From: Rugalucina vietnamica | Taxonomy: Eukaryota > Mollusca > Bivalvia > Lucinida > Lucinidae | Reading direction: 5' to 3' | Assembly: GCA_964017185.1 (NCBI GenBank) | Contig: OZ024869.1 | Coordinates: 4,920,501-4,984,500, forward strand | DNA length: 64,000 nucleotides | In this document: piece by piece, positions 1-13,100 of the stretch | How positions within the stretch are numbered: the stretch's first letter is position 1 | How the letters are laid out: each line of letters begins with the position of its first letter | Made by a program: the position numbers and the translations under genes | The notes under the pieces: model-generated | What the model was told of the DNA's origin: nothing | Seen by the model: the letters and a program-made list of their open reading frames with translations, nothing else | Databases searched by the model: none

Positions 1-36
1 CTCAGGTGAGCGATCGTTGCCCTTGGGCTACTTGTT
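1..36. repeat. Terminal piece of a CTCAGGTGAGC-type interspersed repeat
   Basis: The window opens with CTCAGGTGAGCGATCG followed by a CCCTTGGGCTAC segment. The same end occurs near 38,890-38,930, and a related CTCAGGTGAGC end occurs at 15,031. It is therefore the end of an interspersed repeat whose body lies left of the window. The class is unassigned. Confidence 0.5.
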
Positions 37-264
37 TTCTTTCCTCTCAACAAACGCCAATAATTGCTGCGTCCGAAACGTAAAATCTATGTGCATACCT
101 ATCATAAGCGACGTGACTGCGTCAAGCATTCAGGGTGCGAATATATCAACCCCTTTTGCCTAAATTGTTGATGCGTTACTTTTTTTTATAATGCATCAAA
201 TTTAACATCGTAAATCCTCTTACTTCAGGACTAAAACTAAGATATTCATTTAATTAAATAGTCT

Positions 265-520
265 TGGGGCCAGCTCATCAAAACTTCGTTAACTTAACGC
301 TGTCGTTAAGCCCTCACTTTGTTAACTACATGTATATATTGGCTTCTAGAGCAAATACACTGTTATTTTTTTTTTGTTGAAAAAAATGTGACTATCATTT
401 GCAATGCAAAGGATTCTCACATTTTTTTCAACAAAAAATAATAGCGTATTTGTAATATAACCTTTTGAAATTTTAACGAATCGTTAACTAACGACCTCAT
501 TAATTTTGAACAACTGACCC
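265..520. mobile_element. MITE with CAGTTGTTCAAAA-type inverted ends (copy 1)
   Basis: The ends are imperfect inverted repeats: GGGGCCAGCTCATCAAAAC on the left, and TTTTGAACAACTGACCC on the right. The interior has inverted CGTTAACTTAACG/CGTTAACTAACG blocks and an AT-rich core. It has no coding potential. It ends about 21 bp before an APIP exon, inside an intron. The same family recurs at 32,203-32,372, and a relative may lie at 2,057-2,320. Confidence 0.6.
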
Positions 521-541
521 TTGCTTTTTACATAATTACAG

Positions 542-1101
542 CTGAAAATCATAGATATGATGACGAGCTGGTAGTGCCTATCATCGAGAATACTCCACAC
601 GAGAGAGACCTCAAAGTAAGCTTTTTTGAAAAGTATCTTAGAGTCATGGATGTAACTCCAAGTCTTATAATGGAACAAAGCGAGCTATAAATCTTAGGAC
701 TGATAGTGTGCATGTATCCAAGTTTTATACATGTATGATTCTAAAGTCCGGGAATGGGGACACAACTGATAAAGTAGCCTACCTGGTAGATAGAAAGAAA
801 CATCCACGAAAAGAAACAAGAAGAAGCCATAAATTATGTACTAAATTTAAGTGCAACAACTCACTGTTGTTCATACTAGAGACAATTTAATGCAATTAAG
901 CTTATGCCTTTCAATGAAATAAAAAACAAAGTTAGCACTACAAAAAAGTACGCAAAACACACTGGAAATTACATCGAGTAAGATTAATTGACCTTTGAAT
1001 GGTCATTGCAAGCAATTGTGGGTGGGCTGAGTATTTTCCGTTTCTTTTCACGTTATAAAACTATATGCAAAATACATTTTCACAAAACTAGAATTTATCA
1101 T

Positions 1102-1134
<33 letters not shown>

Positions 1135-1753
1135 TTTTGTTTTTTTTTTGTTTGTTTTTTTTGTTTGTTTTTTTTTTTCGAGCATTTTATATATGAAATA
1201 ACTGCGTGAGTCATTTTATGATATAGTTTTGTTCTCGATTTTTATAAGTATTTCTAATCTATAATCATTTCTCAGAATCGTATGATAGCTGCTATGGAGG
1301 ATTACCCAGAAACCTGTGCTGTATTAGTCCGAAGACATGGTGTCTATGTGTGGGGTCCTTCGTGGGAGAAGGCCAAAACTATGTAAGTATTGCCAGATAT
1401 ATTGTTTTCTTCCATGAGCTTTGGATCGTTAATGTTCACATTTACTATATGTTAAGAAGAACGTGTAGTATATTGCACGAAATGGGAATATGCACATTGA
1501 CTACCATCTCAAAGTCAGTGCGAGTAAAGGATAAAACAAACTAAATTAGTAAGTAAGATAATCGTACGTACATCGAAACCAGTTTACGAGATAAGTTGAA
1601 AAATATAACCAAGTCTCCAGCCTATGTTTTTTTTTCCCACATTTCAGGTGTGAATGCTATGATTACCTGTTTGAAATCGGCGTAGAAATGAAGAAGGCGG
1701 GAATGGATCCCTGTAGAACACCAGAACCACCGAAAGGGGCCTATCTTCAATAA
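542..1753 (+). CDS. APIP: Methylthioribulose-1-phosphate dehydratase (APIP), last three exons
   Basis: APIP is a zinc-dependent class II aldolase-fold enzyme that dehydrates 5-methylthioribulose-1-phosphate in the cytosolic methionine salvage pathway. Three exons are joined by GT-AG introns: 542-615 ([14 protein letters not shown]), 1276-1382 ([16 protein letters not shown]), and 1648-1753 ([18 protein letters not shown], stop TAA 1751-1753). Phases agree across both junctions (74 nt = 2+72; 107 nt ends AT, completed by G to give Met). The RRHGVYVWG motif carries the third zinc-ligand histidine of the family. About 95 of the usual ~240 residues are encoded here. The N-terminal exons with the other ligands must lie left of the window. 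The exons look intact and the C-terminus ends where the family normally ends. The identification rests on strong motif-level similarity. Confidence 0.93.
1103..1179. repeat. T-rich low-complexity tract
   Basis: A run of T with occasional G or C lies in the APIP intron between exons 542-615 and 1276-1382. Any reading frame through it is a composition artefact. Confidence 0.85.
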
Positions 1754-1802
1754 ACATTGTCCATATTTTTTTTTCATAAGAGGTGTTTTACGTATCCATG
1801 AC

Positions 1803-2640
1803 ACGAATTCATACTGGACATTTTACTGGCTAATATGCTACAAACTCGTAACGAGATGTTTTAACTACTGGCTAACATGGCACAAACTCATAACCGATAT
1901 CTTACTGGCTAACATGTTACAAATTCATAACGAGATTTTATATTGGCTAACATGACACGAACTCATAACCGATATTTTTCTGGCTAACATGTTATAAATT
2001 CATAACGAGATGTTATATTGGCTAACATGACACGAACTCATAACCGATATTTTTCTGGGCCCTGTTGCATGAACTTAAGCTGTCATTAAACCCTAAGCTG
2101 CCATTAAGTTCAAGCTCTCTTTTAGTAAAGATGGCATTAATTTTCTGCTGCATAAAACAAATTTAAAGTACCTCTGGAGCTACATTAGCTAATGTCAGTT
2201 TTAAGAATACACTAGGGTTGGTTTTCATAGACACAAATGCAACAGGAATAAAGCTGCCGTTAAGTTAACTGGGACTTTAACCTGCAATTAAGAGTTAATA
2301 GAGTTTTATGCAACAGGGCTGTTAACATGTTATAAATTCATAACAAGATGTTTTATTGGCTAACATGACACGAACTCATAATGGATATTTTACTGGGTAA
2401 CATGGTACAAACTCATAACGAGATGTCTTATTGGCTAATCGGACATGAGTTCGTAACGAGGTGCTCCACTGGCTAAAATGACACTTACTCATAACCAAAG
2501 ATGTTTTTGTCTAATTTGACACAAACACAGTGAAATGTTTTCATTTGCTTACAGGACACGAACTTATTATAAAACGATTTTTATTGGATATCATGTCACG
2601 ATCTCGTATCCAGACGTTTATATATGTCTCTCTATAGAAA
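1803..2640. repeat. Minisatellite with GGCTAACATGNYAC units
   Basis: Degenerate tandem units of about 45-55 bp follow the pattern ACTGGCTAACATG, a short spacer, AACTCATAACC/GAGAT. They begin just downstream of the APIP stop codon and fade out near 2,640. The array is interrupted at 2,057-2,320 by a separate inverted-repeat element, so the array is the older of the two. Confidence 0.75.
2057..2320. mobile_element. MITE with GCCCTGTTGCATGAA ends inside a minisatellite
   Basis: GGGCCCTGTTGCATGAAC on the left is mirrored by TTATGCAACAGGGCT on the right, giving a ~15-bp terminal inverted repeat around about 260 bp of non-coding DNA. It contains further short inverted TTAAC-rich blocks. It cuts the surrounding ~50-bp minisatellite in two. 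It may be related to the copies at 265-520 and 32,203-32,372. Confidence 0.7.
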
Positions 2641-2861
2641 GGGTCAAGATTCTTAACCATATGTAAATTTCGTTTTGTTTTTTCTATATCAGAACATGCT
2701 ACACTAATAAGTTGTCTTATTGGTTTGACTAGTAAAACATGTCAGTTCTCAACTTATGCTATAAGTACGATGTTGCTAATTAGCATTTTAAAGGTCATAA
2801 TAAATCGCTAGTTTTCCCAAAGATGTTCCCATTATTTTCTTTATAATTGTCGATGAATTTT

Positions 2862-3120
2862 GTTTGCTTGTTAGTTCGATATCATGCTTTACGTCCCAGT
2901 CAAGAGCTATGGTTATGTCGGGACGTAGCCTCAATCTTATAAGACTTCTTCCCAACATAGGGATGTCACGACATCCGAAATGTTCTGTTGATATATATTA
3001 CTATCTAAGTAAACATTTACTGCTTATATGTATGGATGGATTTACTAAACCACTTTTCCTGGGGAGGTTCTGACCTTCTATGCGGTTAAACAATAATCGG
3101 GTTGTCGGTCCATGAATCAT
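2862..3120. repeat. Degraded SINE-like segment (TTTACGTCCCAGTCAA tail)
   Basis: The block contains TGCTTTACGTCCCAGTCAA and later GATGTCACGACATCC. Both recur in order at 5,885-6,090 and 38,960-39,070. The ACGTCCCAGTCAA motif also ends the tRNA-headed SINE at 63,276-63,482. I see no tRNA-like head in this copy. Confidence 0.45.
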
Positions 3121-3152
3121 TAGACTTGCCTGGAAGCACAAACGCTCTAAAT

Positions 3153-3153
<1 letters not shown>

Positions 3154-3194
<41 letters not shown>
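3154..3194. repeat. Poly(T) tract, 41 nt
   Basis: An uninterrupted run of T. It could be the poly(A) tail of a minus-strand retroelement, but I recognise no element body next to it. Confidence 0.9.
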
Positions 3195-3932
3195 CAATTC
3201 GATATTATTTGGTAGATGACAAAAATGTGTTTGCAATATTAAAGGGATAGCTTTTGAAGATGATTTGTAAAGTGGTACCACTGTTTCTTCCATTTATGAC
3301 CCCTGCTAGTGCAATAAGATCCAGAGATCAAAATAACTGTCATAACGAGGTAATTCTTTCATTTTTGCAAGAGTAATTAAGAGGTACCAAAAGGATAATA
3401 CCTGTGGTACCACTGTTTATTGGTTTTTTATGGTCCCTGATAACGTGCAGTAAAACTGTCCCCCCATGCAATCAATATTGACTTTTCTTTTTGGAACCCA
3501 TACCAGTATTCAGTGGCAGACCCAGGGCACCAGCGTTTCGAGTGTACTGTTCCTTGTCAGTTAACGCCTAATGACTCTCGATAATTATTACGGTGACCTA
3601 TCAAATCACTCAAAAGAATACAGAATACTTTATTCAGCATTACACATCATACAATGCTTATAGCCTACAACAGTTAAGTAAGATGTACAGAAGGAAGACA
3701 TGATTAACAACGAAAGATCTATGATCCTATGAACTGTCCATCTTGTAACTACTTTTGCAAGTTAATTGACAAATTCAATAAACTCGTCAAACCAACACAT
3801 AATTGGTTTAAACTTTTATTTTCTGTATATGCATGTACATATAACAAGGCAAACAAAGCATTTCATCCAACAAATATCGTAACAAATATTTAAATGTAAA
3901 GAGTCAACGTCTTTTCTTGTAAAGTTCTATAT

Positions 3933-4167
3933 GTGCCGCCTCATGGGAAAACCAACAATTTGCATATGCGAAAACAACGGCGCAGATTAGCTTCGCAGTA
4001 ACTGCTAAGCTGATCAGCGCCTTTGTTTTCGCTACACGGGTAGTACTTTTCCTCTACTTTCTAAATCCGAAATTTACAGGCTCTAGCCTTCTTCTGTGCT
4101 TGTAAGCCTGGTTAATGTTGGACCTGTTCAAAACAACATCGTGTTGATTTTCTCATGAGGCGGCTCA
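3933..4167. mobile_element. Palindromic MITE, GAGCCGCCTCATG family (copy 1)
   Basis: GCCGCCTCATGGGAAAACC on the left is mirrored by TTTTCTCATGAGGCGGCTCA on the right. The middle has a second inverted repeat built on GCGCAGATYAGCTTCGC / GCTAAGCTGATCAGCGC. There are six more copies in the window (9,292; 15,378; 21,763; 58,806; 60,619; 62,169). This copy ends about 26 bp beyond the last recognisable NPC1-like exon, on its splice-donor side. Confidence 0.8.
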
Positions 4168-4193
4168 TAAAGAATGCTTATAATCAAGGCCAC

Positions 4194-7100
4194 AGCGCAA
4201 TGCTCATGTTAGTTGTTGGGCAGGTACACATATATTTTCTGATGGCCTCGTCCCAAGCGTCGGCTCTAGATCTCTGTTCATCGTTTGTGGTCTCAAGATA
4301 GTAGGATATCACGAAAGACGTGGCATTTTGATAGTTCACTCCTGTAATTATATAAACCTGGGTATTATCTTCATTCATAACCGATTTCATTTCTTTCATT
4401 TGACAAACATGTATTTTCGAAAAAGCTACTATGAATTTTAATAGTAAAATTTTCGAGTCAAACTGTGTCTGCTTAATTATGGATCTAGTAGGTCGAGTTT
4501 AACTTTAGGAAACAATGTTGTATTGCATGTCCATGCAATATATAAATATTCATTGCAACTGGTAAAAAAATGAAACCTTTCATTAGATTAATATTAATAT
4601 TTGTTTTGTTCAAAATATTGAGTCTGGCTACACGTTAGAACCGCCTCACCTGTACCCACAATCTATGTTTTGGAGCAAAAATAAGAAAAAAAGTTCAGCC
4701 ATGTAAACTCCAATTTCACTATATAAAAATTGGGTATAAATGGGTATACATTTCATGGACATGGTATTCTGATAAACTCTGGGCTTCGGTGAAATGCAGA
4801 ATACAATTATACTGACCATCAAAACCGTTGAGAACATTCATTGGTTTCATAGCTTCTCCGTAGTCGGCTCTACAAGACATGTTGAGTTTCGTTGCATCCA
4901 AAATACCATATGGATTACTGAAACATTATTCAAAACTATAATCAGGATAACGTGTCTGTGAAATGTATACCTCTTACACTTTAAACTGAGATGTACGAGT
5001 GTATATTTTTTCTATTTTTTGCCTCCAACACATAGATTCTGTACCTACAATCTATATGTTTTGGGCATTAAAAGAAACATATCAAAACTTTTCAAATGCA
5101 ATAATTCTATTTGTGTATTTGAAAACAATGCACCACAAGCACATTGCGTATACATATATGCATGTTTTTTGTGCATCGGTTCTTTATATACTGAACAAAA
5201 AAGAAACGCAACAATTATATTCCACTGAATTTTGAGAAAACTATGATACAATCAGAAATCATTGCATTTTCTACTTATGCATGAGATATCAGGCTTCCCA
5301 TTGCAAGAAACCGATTTTAATTTTGATGAGTATTTACGGAGTTATTCGATTCCGGCCATAATCATGCTGAAAGAAGAAAATCACACAGTGCGCATGCGCA
5401 AGCATTAAAATTATGGTACGATTTAAATCCGCTATAAACCCCCATTCAAAATCACAATGTACCACTCAGCAGATAACTCACATGTTAAAGAAATAAAACA
5501 AATAAAATTGAAATTATCCCCCTTTCAATTAAACATATAGGGAATTTGATGGTTTTAATTAGGGGCTTATGTGTCGTGGAACTTTACTTCTTTTTCGTGA
5601 ATCTTAATTTGGGAGCAGCTGACATTGTTTCTTGACGATTTGGAGTTCAAAAGTGTGCGCATGCGCAGAGCAAATATTTCCCGATTTGCATTATTTAAGA
5701 CGACAAAAAATTCTCATTCATTTTTTATCGAAAGGAAAATCAGTTTTTTGCATGGTATACCCTAATATCCCATGAATGGGTATCATACAGCAAAAGACCT
5801 GAAATTATCAACGTTTTACCATTAAACTCGAAAATTTTCGGTGGCCTATTGTTGCGTTTCTTTTTTTGTTCAGTATATTTGAATTTGTTTGTTTGATTTG
5901 ATGTTTTACGTCCCATGAAAACATCTAAGGTTTCCTCCATTTTATGGGACTTTTACCCAAAAAGAGGATGTCATGACATCCAACAAGTACTTGAAATATA
6001 ACCATCCAAGGGACAAAAGGCTTATACGCATGGATGGTTTAAATTGAACCACATTTCCTGTAATCAGATGGTCAGTCAGTAGTGTATAAGCTGTGATAGA
6101 ATGTTAATATATTCTAACATAACGCATTAGTTCCAACGAATTACGGAACAAAGCGGCTGTCGAATCAATACACTTACATAACAAACTTAAGACCAGCATA
6201 ACACACATGATGTTTCGAAAGCAAAACAATTTGTTTAATCAGATATAAGAGAAAAATAAAAAAAACTGAGCCCAAGAATTGTAATCCTTAGACCAGCTTT
6301 CCGCGACAGGCACTGGCATCTCGATATATAAGACAAGCTTACCTTAGCTAATTCCGTCACGTTCGCGCCACTCCGTGATATAAATGCATCAACTTACTTG
6401 GTGCATCTCAGGAAATGATCCAGATAGTCAGCGAGTTCAAAAAAATGATATTCATCCCAAGCAACTTTGTCTAAGTTTGTTGCATTATTCTGCCAATACT
6501 GCAACACACTTTCCAGAGCACAGCTCTGGCTCAGGGGAGCAGATGGTTTCATACAGATATCTTGGAAGGTGAAGGTCGTTTCATTGTATGACGCTGGGAT
6601 AGAGCTAAGGTTTCGTTGAAAGTCTAGAACCTGAAGTAAGAACAGAAGGTAAATAAATCGACAAAATAACCTAAAACCTTAGTTTCTGAGTCTTAGAGTT
6701 TCCGTTTTTGGATGGTGACGTTCCTCGTCGTGCTTCTTATGGTGTATACATTTCGCAACTTATTAGGTTTGTTAGAGTCTGCAATCATGTTACAGATTTC
6801 AACGCTCGAAGTAAATGTTTAACGGCCAAACTTCTCCAACAGGGCTATCGGTATCATAAACTTCGAAAAACATTTTCTAAATTTTATCGTAGACACTATG
6901 AATTGATTTCCAAATACAATGTTGGGTTAAAGACGCTTTTAAATGAGGGCCTTTCGGAACCAGAATTTTATGGTGACTTGGTTTACAAATTTAAGAAACT
7001 TATAGGAAGTAGTGATTTTTCTTTTCAGTTTAGAAAAATCATAACACGTTACAGACGTATAGGTTATAACTTGAATGTTATGCGACAGTCTGCATGCTTA

Positions 7101-10100
7101 GTTTTTAACCCAATCACGGTTGAAAACTATGCTGCCTTCTTTAATTGCACGCCGGTGGGTCGGGCGTCAGACTCTTTGATGGCCCCGACTTAAAGCTATT
7201 CATTTTAGTTGGTTGGGGCCGGAGCTTCTTGTCTGTTGTTTGGCCCACAGGGGTCCAACTGATGTTTTTCGTTTGCTCCGGAGTTAGTAAGTTATTCGGC
7301 GCCCAGGGATCTCCATCGTCGGGCAGCTTACTGAATCTGTGAGTCCTGGTTTTTGATTCATCAGGATGTTTATCATGATTTATTTGCTTGTTCTTGATGA
7401 TTCATTGACTAGTTAGAGATTCACCACGAGGACCGAAGAACTAACTAAATGTTATGAACCACTGCAGTAGCTGAGGGTGAGGTTATGGCCATGTAAAATC
7501 GATTTAAACCCACCAGTAACTTTGTGTTACTGATCGTTCCAAGTCGATACTTCTGTGGTGGTTCTTTTTGTTTTATGTCTTGGTGTTTAAAATATTTTTG
7601 TGCTGTTGGCGCCTTATGTATGTTTTCATGTTTTTAGTTAAGTTAAGATAACTGAGTGGCCACCTATTGGGAAAATAGCTGCTCTTTCGGCTTACGAAAT
7701 GTTTTCATGGTATAAGTACCTGATTGTTAGTTTGGTTTTTTCCCACCTCGGTTTTTGGAGTGGGACTCTTTTTCTGATTGCGCCTTTTCCTGATCTTTGC
7801 CTACTTGTACCTTTTCTTAGTTATAATCACTAAAAAAACGCTTATGTCTAGAGTAAAATCAGCAAGTTTATCCTCTAATTAGAGTAGCGTAAAACTTGAC
7901 GACGGTTGTTAGCAGATGCTGTCACACAGTACATTATGGACTTGAAGGAGAAGTCGCAAAGCACAGAAATTACCTGGTGCATGAAGTGTAGATCAAACAG
8001 AGCTGTAAAATTTAGGTAGTCTGTTAAAGGGGGTGGGTACGAGTGGCGTACTTTCGAATCATTCCTAGGTCGAGATATAACTATCTGAGATCTCCGGAAA
8101 GAAGGTCTGTAAATAGATAGATATTTTAGTGAAGCAGATTCATTCGAAATTTTCATAACATCAGTACCCCATTAAAAGATGTTTGAAGATACTGGAATGG
8201 CCTAGAAATAACGAATTTCGACTATTTTATTCACTCATTTTTATCGGTATGTAAACTTCAACGGAATAATATCTGCATAACGTATGTCTTTTAACAGACA
8301 AAAGTCAGGATCCGTGAATGGAGGGTTTAGAAGGGAAGACTGCGAGTAAGCTGACACTGTCAATTATTGGTCACGTGACGAAAGGTTAGCTGAAGCATGG
8401 ATGGCAACTAAGAGGGATATGAAAGGAAGGGTGAAGCCAATATGTAGAAAATGATATAAGTCGGTGGCGGCACATAAGGCAGGTGTTGATGTGGTTACCC
8501 AGACCGTACAGAAGCTAGTGATTAGATATGAATGAGGAGTTGAAAGTGGTGAAACCTAAGAAATTCTAAGGAGTGACACACAGATAATGCAAAATTTCCA
8601 TGAACAGATGCATGAGAGGTTGAAGTCAGTGTGTAGAGCTCTGAAAAATGTTGAATGTTTGTTCGATGTCATAAAAATTGTCCTCAGTCAACTTATCTTT
8701 GGTTGGTACAATGTTCTGGTACTGTCGGTTACATGTAATTATTATGAAGCGGCAGTGGCAGTAACTACTTCTTTTGGGTAATCAAAGAGATGGATCAAAT
8801 TTCAAAGGGTACCAATAGATTTACACTTGAAGATGATGAAAGCTCAGGGGGGATTGGACGAATTAGACCTAAACATGATGATGATCATGGCGAGTTATAG
8901 GTTGGCAAATGAAGAGAAAGTGAACGAACTGTTTATATTAACCACAAAATTTTAGCCTGGCCAGTGGGGATGTTCACTGACGGATTAGCCCTAGGGAACC
9001 CCGGAATAACAGGTGTTGGTGGTAGCACCAGTACTTTTGAGAAAAAAAGTTAGTTCGTAGAGCAACAATTTCAGTGGAAATGGATACGCGTCATTGCTAG
9101 AATCAGTCACAAAGAAATAGAGATATAAAATATACGTACTTTCACGGACTGTCAATGAGCCATTGTATCTGCATTTGGTGACCAGATTCCATCAAATAAA
9201 ATATACAGAATTTCATCAATCAAACAGCATATTACTCAGATAAGTGTGAAGGGTGACAAACATGTAAACCCGACATCTGGACACAAAGACATGAGCCGCA
9301 TCGTGAGAAAACCGGATTTTTGCCTAGGCGAAAACAAAGGCGCAGATCAGCTTCGCGGTAACCGCGAAGCTGATCAGCGCCTTTGTTTTCGCTACTCGGA
9401 TAGTACAATTCCTCTTCTACTTAAATCCGAAATTTCAAGCTTCTAGCTCTTTTCTGAGCCTGTACAGGCCGGTTTGTGTCGGACCTGGTCGGAAACCCCG
9501 AAGACCGGTTTTCTCGCGTCGAGGCTCAGTCATGCTAGGTAGTGACCTTGCAGGCATGGACCCAAGTGATGTAAGGTACTATGCAGCTGTAGAACAGGTT
9601 CGGATGGCTATGGATAAGAGTGAAGCTAATGCAGAGATCAAAAGGCACATTGCTGAGAAATTGAAGCTAAATTGCGCATTTCCCTGACCATTGCCTACTT
9701 GTACCTTTTATCGACTTGTAAAAACAAAATGGGGAGGCTACAGGCACCATTCGAGGATTTGGGGAAAATGTACTTGAGAGAAAAACAAATTTGAACAAGG
9801 TTGTATGTGGACATTCAAAATGTAATAATCATGAAGTTAAAATCAACTAAAATCAGAAAGATGAGTGCTCCAAGTAAAAAGTACCAGAAACTTTGGTGCT
9901 TTATGACTGTGACTTGTATACAGAGGAGAGAGGGGAGCTAGAAGAGGTAGCTGAAGGTGTAATGGCAAAGGGAAGGCGTAAATACCAGCATCATAGACAT
10001 CAAAGTTTTGTGAGGAAATATTGAAGGGATCAGTAAGGAGGCACGGTCGCAACTGGTTGGTGCACGATTCAACTTCTTCAAGTCTGCCAATCGCTTTCAT

Positions 10101-13100
10101 TGAATTTAGCTACGTATGCACATAGAGAGCAAATGGAGAAAAACATATATCAGAAATTGCACAGAAAATACCATAGCACCTGAGGTCATTGGCAAGAGAT
10201 AATGCCATAACAGATATACAACAGCATAAACAACTACAACAAAAATAAAAACTACAACCTGCGAACCACTGACCAGCGTCATGATAATGGCTCGAACCAA
10301 AAATTGGATCTGAGATAATGGTTAACAGTGATTGATGTTGTACTATTTTTACTACTACGGTGTGTGTTTTAACGGTTCACGTGCAAAGAATACCTACTTA
10401 AACTGTGAATGGAAATAATCATGATGGTCCTTAGGGTCAAACTGAAAATACGGGTCTTGCCCCTGGCAACAGCTGGCCGCGCAGTCTTGACAGGAACAGA
10501 CACGGCAACTCTTGCTGGAGTTCGATGTTGCATTGCACGGTCTGTTCTTCCCGACGAGCGGACTGAGTGTGGTGTTATCCGGCATCGTCATATTGTGGTC
10601 TTGTATGACATATTTGAAGGGAATAGACGTTCTGCCGTTGCCAGTGTTCCCGAGGTAGTAGAAAAGTTTCGACGCCGTGCAGTGTTTCGCAGCTGTACCA
10701 CATAATACAGAGATTGCTTTATCATTGGCAGCCGGCAGACTGACGTCCTTGCAGGAGTTGAACAATCCCTCAGTGTACTCACGCGTGAGTAAAACAGTCA
10801 CCGCTGGGATACCCTTGGGTGTGTAGTGGTATCCCGGTGGATACATGGCTCCCATGTCCGGCCACATGAAGTCAGCTTGGTTTAGACCACATGTAGTTTG
10901 ACAGAAGAAGTTGAAAAAGTTTTCCATACAACTCGGACATCTTGACAGCAGTTGCTTAGGTAGCACAAATGACGATTCTAAGTCAATCAGCTGACGTTCA
11001 GAACAACAGGTCCTGGTGTTGTCGTCGCCTAGGAATAGATAAAAACGCAGGACATGCAATACTTAAATTTATCCAGAGTGTCGCTGAAGTAAACTGGTAT
11101 GAAAATTCCTTCACCAAAGTCTTCACCAAAGCGACATCCTGTATACTAGCTAAAAGTTCTAACCGATCACCTATTACATTCAAAATTAACAATAATCTGA
11201 AAATTCTGTTTATACTTCTAATAAGGCAGACCCTTCATCAACTAAAAGCAGTGAAAAGCCAGTTTACAAAATTCATAGCATGCAGGGTGCCCAACTGAAT
11301 ATCGGTATTTCGCAAATTTCATTTTTTTGTGAAATACGACATCTGGAAATGTTCAAACATTTTTGTTTCTAAAGATAAACTGTCATTGAACATATTCACA
11401 CACAAAAAAAAGAAGTTCCCTGGCATAACGTTCGTCGCTTATGGACAAAATGTAACTGAAAATTACCACACTACCTAATGCGAATTCTTGTCATTTTTTT
11501 TTAGCTCGCCTGCACCTCGGTCGTCCGCGTTAACGTTTACGTTTACGTGTACGTCCGCGTCACACTTTCGGTTAAAGTTTTTTAGAAGTCTATATCTCTT
11601 GAACATGTAGATGTATCAAGTTGATACTTTGCATATTGGTAGATATTGGTCTGAAGTTTTATGCAGTACCATCATGACCCATCCTGGGTGACCTTGAGGT
11701 CAAGGTCACAGACTTAGATTTTTTTTGTTAAAGTTTTTCATAAAAGGTTTTAGAAGTCTATATCAGTCTCTTGAATATGTTGATGGATCAAATTGATACT
11801 TTGCATGTTGGTAGATATTGGTCTGAAGTTTTATGCAGTACCATCATGGTCCACCCTGGGTGACCTTGAGGTCAAGGTCACGAGAAATTTTATGTTAAAG
11901 TTTTTCATTAAAAATTTAAGAAGTCTATATCTCTTGAACATATTGATGGATCAAGTTGATACTTTGCATGTTTGAAGATATTTGTCTGAAGTTTTATGGA
12001 GTACCATCATGACCCACCCTGGGTGACCGTGAGGTCAAGGTCACACATTAGAAATTTTTTGTTGAAGTTTTTCGTTAAAGTTGTTAGAAGTCTATATCTC
12101 TTGAACATGTTGATGGATCAAGTTGATACTTTGCATGTTTGTAGATATTGGTCTGAAATTTTATGTTTTTACGGCCCACCTGAGCGACCTTAAGGTCAAG
12201 GTTATGGGTCATAGATTTTGATAAATTTAGTGGCAAAGCACAAGTCAGGCGAGCTACGCTGTCCTGCGACAACTCTTATTTGAATTGATGCTACTTGTGT
12301 TTAGAAAGTGTTTCGTGGCTATTTTTGTATATTCAATGAAGCATAAATAATTTATCACGTATAACGCTCTTGGCTTCGAAGAAAAGCGATAAAAACCTTG
12401 GTGGCCAGTTAGGAATTCTGACTAGTATCAAAGGCGTCCTATTTGCTAGTAAAAGGCTTGGCACATGTAGTATACGATTGTAAACATCTGTATACACCGA
12501 AAACAAACCGTCATGACAATATGGGGAGTTTATGCCTACTGGTTTGCTATAAACAAGATCAAATCAGTTACTGGCGACTGTTCATTTGCCAACTTTGTAA
12601 CTTTGTATTTTATGCTGTTGTATATATGTAAACATTTGTTATTTCCAGAGGGCCACAAGGTAGAATAGCTGATAAGCTAATTCTTGTTACCCTCTTTAAA
12701 CATTGTATAAACAAACAAACAATAAATATTAAGCATGCATATACATTTTGTTTTATGAAAAAAAAATGGGTGACACTATTTTATAACCCCGGTATGTTTG
12801 ATTAGGTATACCTCGATAGATATTTGGACAGTACTGTTTCAGAATCTTCAGACCGTGAGCACTTTTCATCAACGGAGCGTCCCGTGTTGCGTTGGTGGCT
12901 GGACAGTTAAGATGGGTCCCTTTGTTGAATCCCGGACCACACTGGCCGTACCAAATACAGCGCCCGGGATTGTTCTTGACGGGACCCGTGAGAAAACCAC
13001 TGCATGTTTGCTGCAATTGAAGGGATGTTACTTATAAATTCCTGATAAAATGGTTTCCGCTCTGCCTACTGTGAAAAAACGTATCCGTCTAAAGAGATTG

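Noticed and set aside
9130..9240. Minus-strand DGIWSPNADTM as the NPC1 segment before PSFRRSQ
   Set aside because: Only W-S-P is shared with the family. A stop follows at once, and the phase at the possible donor (GTACGT) does not fit exon 7974-8106.
9843..10100. Minus-strand 85-codon frame as an NPC1 exon
   Set aside because: No similarity, no matching splice phases; the plus strand looks more coding-like here.
10180..10309. Minus-strand hydrophobic segment (VVVFIFVVVVYAVVYLLW) as the NPC1 first membrane-span exon
   Set aside because: It has plausible splice signals, but the phases match neither neighbour (upstream exon ends in phase 2, this begins in phase 0; it ends in phase 1, the next needs 2), and the residues do not align with NPC1 beyond hydrophobicity.
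10409..10705. Plus-strand 98-codon frame
   Set aside because: It is the shadow of the NPC1-like exon on the other strand, which carries the recognisable cysteine-rich domain.
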